Source: Massilibacteroides vaginae
Lineage (GTDB): Bacteria > Bacteroidota > Bacteroidia > Bacteroidales > Tannerellaceae
NCBI RefSeq assembly: GCF_900178525.1
Contig: NZ_FXDJ01000007.1
Span: 124,001-188,000, forward strand
DNA: 64,000 nucleotides
Direction: 5' to 3'
Position 1 is the first letter of the stretch. Each line of letters starts with the position of its first letter. The position numbers were made by a program, and so were the translations under genes. This document shows positions 16,681 to 26,321 of the stretch, in pieces. Under the pieces are notes generated by a model. It was not told where the DNA came from. It ran no database searches and saw only the letters and a list, made by a program, of their open reading frames with translations.

Positions 16681-19600
16681 TTTTCTTCTGTTTTCTTTTT
16701 TCCAACATTTCGTACACTACAGGCACAATATAAATATTTAATAGCGTGGACGTAAGCAATCCACCCAACACTACAACTGCCATCGGGCTTTGTATCTCGT
16801 TGCCGGGCTTATCGCCCTGAAAAACGAGCGGGATAAGTGCCAATGCCGCCGTAAGTGCGGTCATCAGTATCGGGTTGAGCCTGTCCATCGAGCCATGTAC
16901 TACAATCTCACGCAATTTTGAATCTTGAACTTCGATTTCCGAATCAATCCCTTCTGACTTCAACTCATCGCTCGAAATTTGCAATTCTTCATTGTGCTGC
17001 TGCATGTGTTGGTATTTGGATATAAGCAGGATTCCGTTTCGCGTAGCGATTCCGAATAGGGTGATAAAACCGATGATGGACGGAATGCTGACAATATCGG
17101 ACGTGAAGAACACAGCAAACACGCCGCCAATCAACGCCAACGGTAAGTTCAGCAATACAATGGCTGATAGCGTGAGGTTTTTGAACTCGCCATAGAGCAA
17201 GAGGAAAATCACACATAACGCCAAAAACGAGGTGATAAGCAGGGTTCGCGAGGCACTTTCGGCACTCTCAAACTGTCCACCGTATTCCACGCGGTAGCCT
17301 TCGGGCAGGTTGATATTTGCACCGATGTTGGCTTTGATATCCTCTACGACACCTTTTAGATCACGCCCCGACACGTTTGCCGAAACTACGATTTTACGCT
17401 GTACGTTTTCGCGGGTAATAGTGTTGGGGCCGCCAACGGAAACCACTTCGGCAATTTCTTCCAACGGCACTTTACGCCCGTTGCCGATGTCAATCAGAGC
17501 GGCTTTCACTTGGTCGATACTTTGGGTGTAGTTTTGATTCAAGCGAAGCACCAAATCGAAGCTGCGTTGCCCTTCGTAGATGTCCGCCAACTTTTCGCCG
17601 CCATACGCTATGTCGATAAACTTATTGAAATCTTCAATGGTGATGCCGTACTTGGCTAACATACCGCGATTGGCGCGTACCTGTAATTGTGGTGTTTCGG
17701 TTTGCTGTTCCACCGCCACGTCTACCAGTCCGTCAATTCCCTTGATGGAATTTTGGATTTGGTTACCCATCATAAATAAGCGGCTTAAATCGGGGCCGAA
17801 TATTTTAATGGCAATGTTGGCACGAGTTCCCGAAAGCATATGGTCGATGCGGTGTCCCAAAGGCTGCCCGACGGTAGTCGCCATGCCCGGAACGCCTGCC
17901 AACGTGTGGCGTACATCTTCCATAAATTCTTCTCGTGAACGGTCTTTTAGTTGAAACATCACATCAATTTCGGCACTGTTGCTGCTTTGTGCATGTTCGT
18001 CCAACTCGCCGCGTCCCGTGCGCCTTGCCGTTCCCGTTACTTCGGGAATATTCATTAGTTCGGTTTCAATTAGATTACCCAAACGACTGCTTTCTTCCAA
18101 CGAAACACCGGGTTTGGTTACGGCAGAAATGACCAACGAACCTTCATTAAATTCGGGTAAAAAACTCTGTCCCATTGTAAAAAACAAGCCAAGCGACACA
18201 ATAAACACGCCGATAGTTGGATACAACACTTTCTTTTTGTTGCGTAGCACCCATTGCAGCGATGAACCGTAGAAGGTTGAAAGTTTGCGGGTCAGCAAGC
18301 TGTCTTTTTCGTTTTTATCCAAATACTTATCGCCCGAAAGCATCAACTTACACATGAGCGGCGTTACGGTCATGGCGACAATCAGCGACATGAACAGCGA
18401 AACAATATATGCCACGCCGAGCGGTTTAAGCATTCGTCCTTCCATTCCCGTAAGGAAAAACAGGGGAACAAACGCTACAATGATAATGAGCGTAGCATTG
18501 AGGATAGAAGCACGGATTTCGCGCGAGGCATCGAATACTATCGTGAAAGAGGACTGTCGGTGCTCTTTGGGCTTGCGATGGTTTTGCCGCAGGCGTTTGT
18601 ACACGTTTTCCACGTCGATAATGGCATCGTCCACCAACGAACCGATGGCGATACACATCCCGCCGAGGGTCATGGTATTGATGTTCATGCCCAACAGGTA
18701 GAGTACGATAATTGCACCCAACAGCGAAAGCGGAATAGCCACAACGGATATAACCGTGGTGCGTAAACTTCCCAAAAACAGGAACAGAATAATGACTACG
18801 AACAGCGCGCCTTCCATCAGTGCGCCACCCACGTTATTGACGGATGATTCGATAAAATCTGCTTGACGGAAAATTTTGGTATCCAACTTTACATCTGCGG
18901 GAAGTGTGGCTTGTATTTCTGCCAACCGCCGTTCGATGTTTTCGGTTACGTTGAGCGTATTGATATTGGGCTGTTTGGAAATGGCAAGTATAACGGCGGG
19001 CTTGCCGTTTTGCGAGGCTGAACCCAACTTTAAGGCACTGCCGATAACAATTTCCGCCACATCTGAAACAACAACGGGTTTACCATTTACGGTTTTAATG
19101 AATGTTGCTCCCAACTCTTCGAGGCTGTTGGTTCGAGCCATGCCGCGCAGGATAAATTCGTTACCGTAGTCGCGGATTACGCTGCCCGACGAATTGGCGC
19201 TGAATGTGCTTCCCACGTTTTCCAACTCGTTCATGCTTACACCGTAAACGTCCATCTTTTGCGGGTCGGCAAGTATTTGGTACTGCTTGTAATCGCCGCC
19301 GATAATGGTTACCTGCGACACGCCGCCCGTGGCGAGTATCGAGGGTTTTACCACCCAATCGGCTAAAGTGCGCAGTTCCATCATCGAAGTGCTGTCGGCT
19401 TGCAAGCCAAGTAGCAGGATTTCGCCCATGATGCTCGATTGCGGGGCTAATACGGGAACGACATCGGCGGGTAATTCGCTGCCGAGCGATACCATTTTTT
19501 CGCTTACAATCTGGCGGGCTTTGAAAATATCCGTTCCCCATCCGAACTCTACCCACACGAAGGAATATCCCTGCATGGATGCCGAGCGGACGCGGCGTAC

Positions 19601-19834
19601 ATCGGTTGCACCGTTGACGGCTGTTTCGATATGGAAGGTTACCAACCGTTCCACTTCTTCGGCAGCCATGCCGTGTGCATCGGTCATTACAACTACTGTC
19701 GGGGCTGTGAGGTCGGGGAACACGTCAATATCCATCTTTTGGGATATGTACGTTCCGCCTACAATCAGCAGCACCGCTCCCAGCAACACAAATAGTTTGT
19801 TATTGAGAGAGAATTTTATGATTTTATTCAGCAT
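16661..19834 (-). CDS. Heavy-metal RND transporter (CusA/CzcA family)
   Basis: A 1057-residue inner-membrane proton-driven pump with the full RND layout: TM1 (about 12-30), a periplasmic porter domain, TM2-6 (about 340-480), a second porter domain and TM8-12 at the C-terminus. It moves metal ions from periplasm or cytoplasm to the TolC-like partner. The TM4 proton-relay motif reads IGSLVDDAIIDVEN (D402, D403, E409), which does not match the usual DFG-xxx-DGA (Co/Zn/Cd) or VDAAIVMIEN (Cu/Ag) signatures, so the substrate cannot be assigned. It is flanked by its adaptor and outer-membrane partners. Confidence 0.92.
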   Translation of the reverse strand: MLNKIIKFSLNNKLFVLLGAVLLIVGGTYISQKMDIDVFPDLTAPTVVVMTDAHGMAAEEVERLVTFHIETAVNGATDVRRVRSASMQGYSFVWVEFGWGTDIFKARQIVSEKMVSLGSELPADVVPVLAPQSSIMGEILLLGLQADSTSMMELRTLADWVVKPSILATGGVSQVTIIGGDYKQYQILADPQKMDVYGVSMNELENVGSTFSANSSGSVIRDYGNEFILRGMARTNSLEELGATFIKTVNGKPVVVSDVAEIVIGSALKLGSASQNGKPAVILAISKQPNINTLNVTENIERRLAEIQATLPADVKLDTKIFRQADFIESSVNNVGGALMEGALFVVIILFLFLGSLRTTVISVVAIPLSLLGAIIVLYLLGMNINTMTLGGMCIAIGSLVDDAIIDVENVYKRLRQNHRKPKEHRQSSFTIVFDASREIRASILNATLIIIVAFVPLFFLTGMEGRMLKPLGVAYIVSLFMSLIVAMTVTPLMCKLMLSGDKYLDKNEKDSLLTRKLSTFYGSSLQWVLRNKKKVLYPTIGVFIVSLGLFFTMGQSFLPEFNEGSLVISAVTKPGVSLEESSRLGNLIETELMNIPEVTGTARRTGRGELDEHAQSSNSAEIDVMFQLKDRSREEFMEDVRHTLAGVPGMATTVGQPLGHRIDHMLSGTRANIAIKIFGPDLSRLFMMGNQIQNSIKGIDGLVDVAVEQQTETPQLQVRANRGMLAKYGITIEDFNKFIDIAYGGEKLADIYEGQRSFDLVLRLNQNYTQSIDQVKAALIDIGNGRKVPLEEIAEVVSVGGPNTITRENVQRKIVVSANVSGRDLKGVVEDIKANIGANINLPEGYRVEYGGQFESAESASRTLLITSFLALCVIFLLLYGEFKNLTLSAIVLLNLPLALIGGVFAVFFTSDIVSIPSIIGFITLFGIATRNGILLISKYQHMQQHNEELQISSDELKSEGIDSEIEVQDSKLREIVVHGSMDRLNPILMTALTAALALIPLVFQGDKPGNEIQSPMAVVVLGGLLTSTLLNIYIVPVVYEMLEKRKQKKNEKNSN

Positions 19835-19846
19835 GTTGTCAATGGA

Positions 19847-21346
19847 TTAATGCACGTGTCCCGAATGCGCATCCAACGCCCCCGAAGCCTGTGCCAGTTT
19901 TACTAATATTGCGCCTTTGGCAACAACACGGTCGCTATCCGCTATGCCTGATACTACTTCTGTGCGGAAACCGTCGGTTACGCCTTTTTTGATTTCCCGT
20001 TTCTCGAAAAATTCGGGTGTCAATTGCACGTAAACGAAGTAGTTTCCCATTTCTTCCACAACGGATTCATTGGGTACGGTGATTGCTTGCGCGTTGGTTT
20101 GCGTTTTGATGTACATTTCTACGAAACTGCCCGATAGTAATCCTGCACTGTTTTTCACTTGGAAAACAACGGGTATAAGCGGATTAGCGAGGTCGGATGA
20201 TTTGCCGAATGACACTACACGTCCGTTCAATTCTTCCAATGTAAAGGTGCGACCGTCGTCCAACACTTTGATGTTGGCAGAGGTAATGCCGCCCAAAATC
20301 GAAAAATACTTGGGTTGCAATTCGGCTTTGATAAGTAAATCGCGGTTTTGCGAAACCACCAATACGGGTTGTCCCGCTTCGGCGTATTGCCCGTTGCTGA
20401 CCAATACCTGCGTGATAAATCCGCTGATAGGTGAAGAAACGGTTTGCTTTCCTGCCGAAAAATTCTTCCGTAGGTTGTTGAATACGGCTTCGGCGTTGGT
20501 AAATTCCGTTTGTGCCTTCAACAGTTCGCTTTGCGAAACGATGTTGTCTTTTGCCAACTCTTTTTTACGGTCATACTCGGCTTTAGCTCGGTTGTATTCG
20601 CTTTCAGCACCGCTGTAACGTACCATCAGGTTGTTGTCAGCCATTCCGCCGCCTTCAATGGAAAACAGCGATTGTCCTGCGCCAACGGCTTTTCCGTCCA
20701 CCACATCACCGTTCGGAAAAAGTACAATGCCTGCGGTTTTAGCCGTTATAATTTGTTGGTCGCCCTGCGAAGGTTGGATTTGCGCAGTGGTTCGGATAAT
20801 TTGCCCGAAGGGTTCGCGTGTGGCTGCCGCAGTTGAGAAATCGACTTTCCAACTTTGTTCTTTGGTAAATACTACGCCGTTGCTGCTCGAAGCCACGGCA
20901 TCTGCCGCGTCGTGCTGTGCATCGTGTACATCGGTATAAACCTTAATGTTGGAAACAACGATTTGCGAAGTTCCCTGCGGTGTTGCAATGTCGAACACCA
21001 ATTTTCCCGTTCCTGCGGTGGCAGGTTGCAGCGAAAATTTATAGATGCCGGGGCGTGTAGGTGTTTCGAGTGTTTGACGTGCGCCATCGGTTCCGACAAT
21101 TAAACTTACCGTTATTTTTCCTTCTGTAATCGGTTTGAAATTTTTCAGGAAGGAAAAGTGGGCGAGAATATCGCTCGGTTGTCCCACGACAAAAGGCGTT
21201 GCTTCGGCGAAAACCTCAAAATCGCTGCTGTATGCGGTGAGTTGAAGTTTTTCGTCGTGCGGATGGTCGCCTGCGGGTTGTTCTGATTTGCCTTTACAGC
21301 CGAACATGACGGCAGTAAGGCATACTAAATATAGGATGCGTTTCAT
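19847..21346 (-). CDS. RND periplasmic adaptor lipoprotein (CusB/CzcB-like)
   Basis: A 499-residue membrane-fusion protein. The lipobox (AVMFGC, Cys17) anchors it to the membrane. An N-terminal extension (about 35-150) precedes the classical barrel-sandwich/lipoyl domain and a long helical hairpin (about 245-300, with NRAKAEYDRKKELAKDN), then beta-barrel domains. Its C-terminus is His-rich (HSGHVH), consistent with metal binding. It links the RND pump, whose gene starts 12 bp downstream, to the TolC-like duct. Confidence 0.9.
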   Translation of the reverse strand: MKRILYLVCLTAVMFGCKGKSEQPAGDHPHDEKLQLTAYSSDFEVFAEATPFVVGQPSDILAHFSFLKNFKPITEGKITVSLIVGTDGARQTLETPTRPGIYKFSLQPATAGTGKLVFDIATPQGTSQIVVSNIKVYTDVHDAQHDAADAVASSSNGVVFTKEQSWKVDFSTAAATREPFGQIIRTTAQIQPSQGDQQIITAKTAGIVLFPNGDVVDGKAVGAGQSLFSIEGGGMADNNLMVRYSGAESEYNRAKAEYDRKKELAKDNIVSQSELLKAQTEFTNAEAVFNNLRKNFSAGKQTVSSPISGFITQVLVSNGQYAEAGQPVLVVSQNRDLLIKAELQPKYFSILGGITSANIKVLDDGRTFTLEELNGRVVSFGKSSDLANPLIPVVFQVKNSAGLLSGSFVEMYIKTQTNAQAITVPNESVVEEMGNYFVYVQLTPEFFEKREIKKGVTDGFRTEVVSGIADSDRVVAKGAILVKLAQASGALDAHSGHVH

Positions 21347-21439
21347 CTTTTACTTGATTTTAGAGAATAGGGTATCAGCAACCGGGGAACAGAATTGCGT
21401 AAAGCAACTATTCCCGATTGTCAATTCCCAATTCGATTA

Positions 21440-21703
21440 TTAATGTTTGTGAGGTTTGCCGTCGCCGTGGTCGTGCGCTTGACCGTGGTCATCGTGCTTT
21501 TGATTTAGGCTGTCTTTCTTGGCGGCAGTCGTGTCGGCTTCTACCTTGAAAGTTTCTTGTGCAGGCTTGGCTGGGTCGGCGGCATGGTCGGTATGTACGC
21601 TACCATCATCGTGCTTATGCGTACCGTTATTACTGTTGGATTTGTTGCCGCATGAGGCAAAAAGGAAACCGCAGATTGCGATGGCTAAAAATATCTTTTT
21701 CAT
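21440..21703 (-). CDS. Small histidine-rich lipoprotein
   Basis: An 87-residue lipoprotein (lipobox FASC, Cys18). The mature part has clusters of His and Asp at both ends (HKHDDGSVHTDH and, C-terminally, HDDHGQAHDHGDGKPHKH), a typical periplasmic metal buffer. It lies 93 bp upstream of the adaptor gene in the same direction, so it probably captures metal for the pump. Family name unknown. Confidence 0.75.
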   Translation of the reverse strand: MKKIFLAIAICGFLFASCGNKSNSNNGTHKHDDGSVHTDHAADPAKPAQETFKVEADTTAAKKDSLNQKHDDHGQAHDHGDGKPHKH

Positions 21704-21796
21704 TTGAATTTTCGTTTAATTTTTTTGAACTGAATTGAATAATCACAAACCACAAAGCCTGTTACGGGCTGTGGTTGTAAAACGCTCGATAAAAAA

Positions 21797-22216
21797 TTAA
21801 ACGATAGGTGGGGCGCGTGGCGGAACGCCTAAAGTAAAGGCTATTGGAATTTTAAGCGGGACATAATAAATGTTCTGCTTGTCAATTTCAACCTCTTTAG
21901 GTGTAAAGTCAAATGTTTGAACCGCATGGCAGTATAGCGTAAGGGTTGCAAACAGTTGGGCAATGGTATTGCTTGAACTTAATGTATAAACTTCGGGGTG
22001 CTGCGATTCCTCATGATGGGGAAACTTATGTGTATCATGGTGATGGGTTGAACCGTCAGCATGATGATGTTCGTCGTCATTATCATGGAATACATCAATC
22101 GCCGCACTAACGGTTTCCCAAAGGTGCGTGTGATGGTCGTGCGGGATAATGGTATGTATTAATACCGAACCATATACCGCAAGAATTAGATATGATATGA
22201 CCTTCCTAAATCTCAT
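21797..22216 (-). CDS. Secreted His-rich protein, first gene of the metal cluster (DUF6769-like?)
   Basis: A 139-residue protein with one N-terminal hydrophobic segment (about 8-24), then IPHDHH and a dense His stretch (about 44-75). The C-terminal part ends in RAPPIV like the protein at 15,051-15,494. It is probably membrane anchored with a periplasmic metal-binding domain. As the first gene in the leftward cluster it may be a sensor or metal carrier (inference). A large palindrome lies 59-108 bp upstream. Confidence 0.65.
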   Translation of the reverse strand: MRFRKVISYLILAVYGSVLIHTIIPHDHHTHLWETVSAAIDVFHDNDDEHHHADGSTHHHDTHKFPHHEESQHPEVYTLSSSNTIAQLFATLTLYCHAVQTFDFTPKEVEIDKQNIYYVPLKIPIAFTLGVPPRAPPIV

Positions 22217-22274
22217 GTTTGCAAAGATATGGATTTTTTTAACATGATAGGATAATTCTTATATGGAAAAAAAT

Positions 22275-22324
22275 TTGTGCAAGGTGCAAGTCTATCTATA
22301 TATAGATGCTTGCACCTTGCACAA
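22275..22324. promoter_or_regulatory. Perfect 16-bp inverted repeat upstream of the metal cluster
   Basis: TTGTGCAAGGTGCAAG (22,275-22,290) and its exact complement (22,309-22,324) flank an AT-rich, nearly palindromic centre (TCTATCTATATATAGATG). It may be an operator of the metal operon or an end structure of the element; a simple terminator is less likely as it lacks a T-run. Confidence 0.5.
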
Positions 22325-22710
22325 AGGATAAAAGATTAATAGTGAGAATGTTTGTTGTTATTGAAAAAATGTGTAATTTTGAACCTGAGTTCTAAGCAGT
22401 CAAACGGGTGACAATAGCCGCCAAAAAGGCCAAGTAAAGCAATTTACCCCCATTTGTACCCCATGAACGAAATTGAAATATTGAATCACTGAATATTAGC
22501 GTAATACGGGTAGGGTTTTAAACCCGTCCGGACCGCTAAATGGGAAAAGGACAAAAAGACGAATGTAAGTCTTTGATTGTCAAGAGTAAGTAGAAAACGT
22601 ACATTAACTGTACCCCCTACATTAAAAATAAGGGATAATCTACTAACAGACAGTCAGTTAAAGCGAAAAGTTCATCTTCCGTCCATACCGCCAAACCGAT
22701 TTACAAATCG

Positions 22711-22748
22711 AAAAAAGTCCTGAATTCAGTAGAATTCAGGACTTTTTT
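22711..22748 (-). terminator. Terminator of the GH106-like gene
   Basis: A 17-bp inverted repeat (AAAAAAGTCCTGAATTC at 22,711-22,727, complement at 22,732-22,748) with a 4-base loop and T/A runs on both sides, so it can act in both directions. It lies 60 bp downstream of the leftward glycosidase gene. Confidence 0.85.
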
Positions 22749-22807
22749 TTGTTCAGACCCTAACAGAAATTTCTGTTTTTGTCACTGCTAACTTGTTATT
22801 ATCTTTT

Positions 22808-25800
22808 TTATTCCGAACTACTGATAGTTACTGGACCTAAAAGACCACTGTTCATCAATGGAGCGTCTTTTGACGGACCGCTGATTGTCCAGGTTTTTCG
22901 CACGGATTCCGGCTGTCCGGCATCAAAAACAAGACGGTTATACCAAGTACTTGTTACCTCTACGGTCAACGTGTTTTTTCCTTTTTGTATCGCATCAGTC
23001 ATATCGAGGCTGTATGGAGGGGTCCATAGGGTACGAAGCTTTTTTCCATTGAGAGATACGGCAGCTATCATATCAACTTGTCCAAGATCAAGGTGGAAAG
23101 TCGCTCCTTTCTTTATTTTTTTCACATCGAAGGTGGTTGTGTAGGTCGCTGTTCCCGAAAAGGCTTTACCTTCAGGAGATAAATCAAGCTCTTTCCATGC
23201 TTTCAACTCCTTAATATTGAGCGTTGCGGGAGTACCCCAGCCTGAAGGAAAAGAAAGCGTCCATGGATTGGTTAGCGGAATATCCTTAGCAATTGTAGGC
23301 ACTTCGGTTTTGATTAGGGTACTCTCAGACTCACCCTCTTGTCTGAATACAAGGAAGCATGATCCGGAACGGGGAAGGTCTATTTTAACCTGTGTGTACG
23401 CTCCTTGTTGCTCTGAAGTAAGGGGCTTAACTGTACCTGAAACAGGATCCCATAATTCAGCTTTTCCGATTGCGCGGAAGTCCATTACACCACTAAATCC
23501 ACGTCCTTTTGGAGCTGTTATATAGTACCAATCCGCTCCCTCTATTTTACGGTGCAGCCACAAAGCATCCTGTCCCTTTACATCCGGTTTGATGTTCAGC
23601 TCATTTAAGGCTGCATCAAGCGTTATTCCTGAAAGCACAATTCCGTTTCCAACTTTACGAGTACCTGTATGCTTTCCCGCACCCCATATTTTCTCAACGG
23701 CCTCATCAAAGCGTTTTTGACTACCGGCAGCACCTGAGAGCGTTGCTAATCCCAATGGAGCGTCTGCAATAACAGTCGCGCCTTTGGTTATTAGTAAGTG
23801 TAGTTTTTCCAATGTCTCAGGCAACATTCTTGGTGCTTCCGGAATCCACAATACGCTATATGTAATACCTTCAGGAGTGATAAGCATACCGTTTTTCACA
23901 TCTAAACGGTTCAGCAATACATCCGGATTACAATAATCGTATTTGTACCCGGCTGGAAAAAGATAATTCTGATCAGGCTTATGATTCATTTCATCACCCA
24001 GATACCATAATACGTCGGAAACAGGTTTACCTCTTTCAAGCAAATATGTGCAACGTGCCAGGTAAGACGTAAACTCCGGCATATATTTCCACCATGTCTG
24101 TCCGCGAAGGAATGGCGTACCAATAGCTGATCCGAACGACGTTCCCGGTTGTAGGAAATCGATTCTTGGATTGTGCGTATACGTATGGAAAACAAAATGA
24201 GTTACCCCTTCAACCGTATTTATGTTAGCCACCTCTTTCAGCATATCCCAATGTTCGTTCCACGTCAAGCTGAAAGACGTAAAAGCCTCTGCTGCAACAC
24301 GCGGCTTTCCGTATATCCGTGCAGCTGAGGCTGTCGGTTTGATCGGTTTAAAGTTTAACGAGCCTACATAGCCCTCCGTAAAAGGTTGCCAGAATTCGCA
24401 CATCGGCACATCGGCATGCTTGAAATATTCAAGTATATCCGCAGGAAAAACGTCTCCGGCAGCTGTTTCATACGTAATGCTCAAACCATTTTCTTTCGCG
24501 AGTTCGGCCATACGCCCATAAAACCTATTCGAGAAAAGTTCACCTATTGTAGAACGCCAGTCTAACAGAAAACGAGTGGTCGTTTCATGATCATTGACCA
24601 CATAACCGAACACGGCAGGGAGCCATTGACGAAGTTCGTATCCGGTAAAATTCCTAAACTCATCTTCCATATTTGTTGTCCAGGTTTGTGTTTTACATTC
24701 CCAACTATCCAATAAAAGACCATTAAGAAGTCCGCCCTTAAGAACGCCCTCATTCAATCTGCCGATATAACCCGCAAAATGAGCATTCGGTCCTTCTTCA
24801 GACAGTTTATCACATTCCCATCCCGTACCTTCAGGTGGCGCCGGAGCATTTTTCTGTCCTGTATTTACGTGTCCGATACGCAGTATAGTCCATTTTCCGG
24901 CAGGTGCTTTCCATGTTAATTTCCCTGATTTATCCATCCTGCCGGAAATGTCTAAAATCTGATCCTGATTGATAAACGCTTCTTTGGATTGGTCGGGATG
25001 CTGAGCAGTACGTTCTATGGTTCGCAAAGTCCAGCCGGCTTCCGATTCCCAATTATTCTTGCGGGCAGCCGAGAATAAACGGATTGAGTTGAGCGACATA
25101 TCATGTTGATTAACAAGCTCTATTCTATAGGTTTTCACACCAGTTATTTCAGGACAAGCCAGCGAAAAAGGACGATCATCCTGCCAACTGCTTTGCGGCA
25201 AATCAATCTGAATCAGATTCTTTCGACCTCCATCGTCAAAAAGAGCATCTACTCGAACAGCTATTCCGGGTTCGAAGCACCAACCATGACTAAAACTATT
25301 GATACTTGGCAGTTCGACAGTGCGAACAATTGTTTCTTCAGGAAAAGTTACTTCAATCCAGTGCGGATTGGCCTCTGTAACCGGAGTGAATTTGAAAGAC
25401 TCTTTTAACGCCCCGGCAAAGCAATCCTGCCATGCCAGTTCATGATTACTTTTAATAGATGCGGGCTTAAGAGGTTCACCTGTATCACCCAAAGGTGTAG
25501 GAAAAGCCAATATCACAACATCTTTATAGTCACGCCAAGGCTCGTTATTTGGCTCAGGAACAGGCAATTGAACACTGACAGTCTCGTTACCTGCTATGTC
25601 CGTTCTACTCCATGTCAAATGGCGCATTGCATTGGAGGGCTCTATCCAAGGTCCGCCGGACATTGCCCAACCGGGACAATTCTGCATTGTAAAACGAAGC
25701 CCTAAACGACGACATTCCTCTGCCGTATGTTTTACTGCGTTATCCCACAAAGGACTAAGACTGGTTATCTGTGGCTGTACACCCGGCCACTCGCCACCAA

Positions 25801-26092
25801 ATTGCCCGTGAAACAATTGTATGCCTGAAAGCCCTGCTTCGGCAATAGCTTCAAGATCTGCCGTAATTCCCTCGTGAGACACATTCCCTCCAATATAATG
25901 AAACCAGGTTTGAGGATAGTATAAACGTGGCGGCAACTTAAAACTCTCAACATCATGCTGCCCAAAAGATCTATTAAGTTCATCGGCAGACGGGAGATGC
26001 TGAACTTGTGCAGACAACCACAAACTCCCTGTTAGTAACAAGGAAATATTCAATAAGAACAATCTAAATAGGCTTCCGTTTTTCATATCCAT
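22808..26092 (-). CDS. Secreted GH106-like glycosidase (alpha-L-rhamnosidase family)
   Basis: A 1094-residue protein with a signal peptide (about 1-29, cleavage near SAQ). An N-terminal TIM-barrel region bears the GH106-like segments WFHYIGGNVSHEGITADLEA and QNCPGWAMSGG; interspersed beta domains follow, with a C-terminal carbohydrate-binding-like beta-sandwich (about 960-1090). GH106 enzymes remove terminal rhamnose from plant pectin (rhamnogalacturonan). An ATG at 26,086 is an equally good start. No SusC/SusD pair is nearby, so it is not in a complete utilization locus in this window. A repeat-unit cluster at 26,133-26,223 lies just upstream of the start. Confidence 0.85.
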   Translation of the reverse strand: MDMKNGSLFRLFLLNISLLLTGSLWLSAQVQHLPSADELNRSFGQHDVESFKLPPRLYYPQTWFHYIGGNVSHEGITADLEAIAEAGLSGIQLFHGQFGGEWPGVQPQITSLSPLWDNAVKHTAEECRRLGLRFTMQNCPGWAMSGGPWIEPSNAMRHLTWSRTDIAGNETVSVQLPVPEPNNEPWRDYKDVVILAFPTPLGDTGEPLKPASIKSNHELAWQDCFAGALKESFKFTPVTEANPHWIEVTFPEETIVRTVELPSINSFSHGWCFEPGIAVRVDALFDDGGRKNLIQIDLPQSSWQDDRPFSLACPEITGVKTYRIELVNQHDMSLNSIRLFSAARKNNWESEAGWTLRTIERTAQHPDQSKEAFINQDQILDISGRMDKSGKLTWKAPAGKWTILRIGHVNTGQKNAPAPPEGTGWECDKLSEEGPNAHFAGYIGRLNEGVLKGGLLNGLLLDSWECKTQTWTTNMEDEFRNFTGYELRQWLPAVFGYVVNDHETTTRFLLDWRSTIGELFSNRFYGRMAELAKENGLSITYETAAGDVFPADILEYFKHADVPMCEFWQPFTEGYVGSLNFKPIKPTASAARIYGKPRVAAEAFTSFSLTWNEHWDMLKEVANINTVEGVTHFVFHTYTHNPRIDFLQPGTSFGSAIGTPFLRGQTWWKYMPEFTSYLARCTYLLERGKPVSDVLWYLGDEMNHKPDQNYLFPAGYKYDYCNPDVLLNRLDVKNGMLITPEGITYSVLWIPEAPRMLPETLEKLHLLITKGATVIADAPLGLATLSGAAGSQKRFDEAVEKIWGAGKHTGTRKVGNGIVLSGITLDAALNELNIKPDVKGQDALWLHRKIEGADWYYITAPKGRGFSGVMDFRAIGKAELWDPVSGTVKPLTSEQQGAYTQVKIDLPRSGSCFLVFRQEGESESTLIKTEVPTIAKDIPLTNPWTLSFPSGWGTPATLNIKELKAWKELDLSPEGKAFSGTATYTTTFDVKKIKKGATFHLDLGQVDMIAAVSLNGKKLRTLWTPPYSLDMTDAIQKGKNTLTVEVTSTWYNRLVFDAGQPESVRKTWTISGPSKDAPLMNSGLLGPVTISSSE

Positions 26093-26132
26093 AGTATTAT
26101 TAGTAAATCAGATTTTAAGGGTGTTCAACTAA

Positions 26133-26223
26133 GTGTTTTTTTTGCATTACTATCTTTCTAAAAACATAAAGGTTATTTTTGAAAACATAAAGGATATTTT
26201 TTCAAAAATAACCTTTATGTTTT
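26133..26223 (-). repeat. Dispersed intergenic repeat, copy A
   Basis: Three units: AAAACATAAAGGTTATTTTT (26,161-26,180), a variant with AAGGATAT (26,181-26,202), and an exact reverse complement of the first (26,204-26,223). Read on the minus strand the array is followed by a conserved tail, GATAGTAATGCAAAAAAA. It lies 41-131 bp upstream of the glycosidase start. Copies B and C share the units and the tail. Confidence 0.75.
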
Positions 26224-26321
26224 TAGACTTGGTACAGTGTTGATTTACAAGACATTGCAAAACGTCTAAAAAACGTTTCAAAAAAACGTTGAAATACGTA
26301 TTGTCTTAGCAGAAAAAACGA

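Larger units (their letters stand above)
22217..22807. other. Non-coding junction between element cargo and chromosome
   Basis: A 591-bp gap with no gene I can support. It holds a 16-bp-arm palindrome (22,275-22,324), several GTACCCC-type words (around 22,456-22,465 and 22,606-22,613), and a terminator (22,711-22,748). Metal-resistance cargo lies to the left and chromosomal carbohydrate genes to the right, so the right end of the conjugative element is probably here, but no direct repeat identifies it because the other end is outside the window. Confidence 0.45.

Noticed and set aside
26161-26223. Repeat units as a CRISPR array or plain terminator.
   Set aside because: Units change orientation, lack unique spacers and share a tail with two distant copies, so they are a dispersed repeat family.
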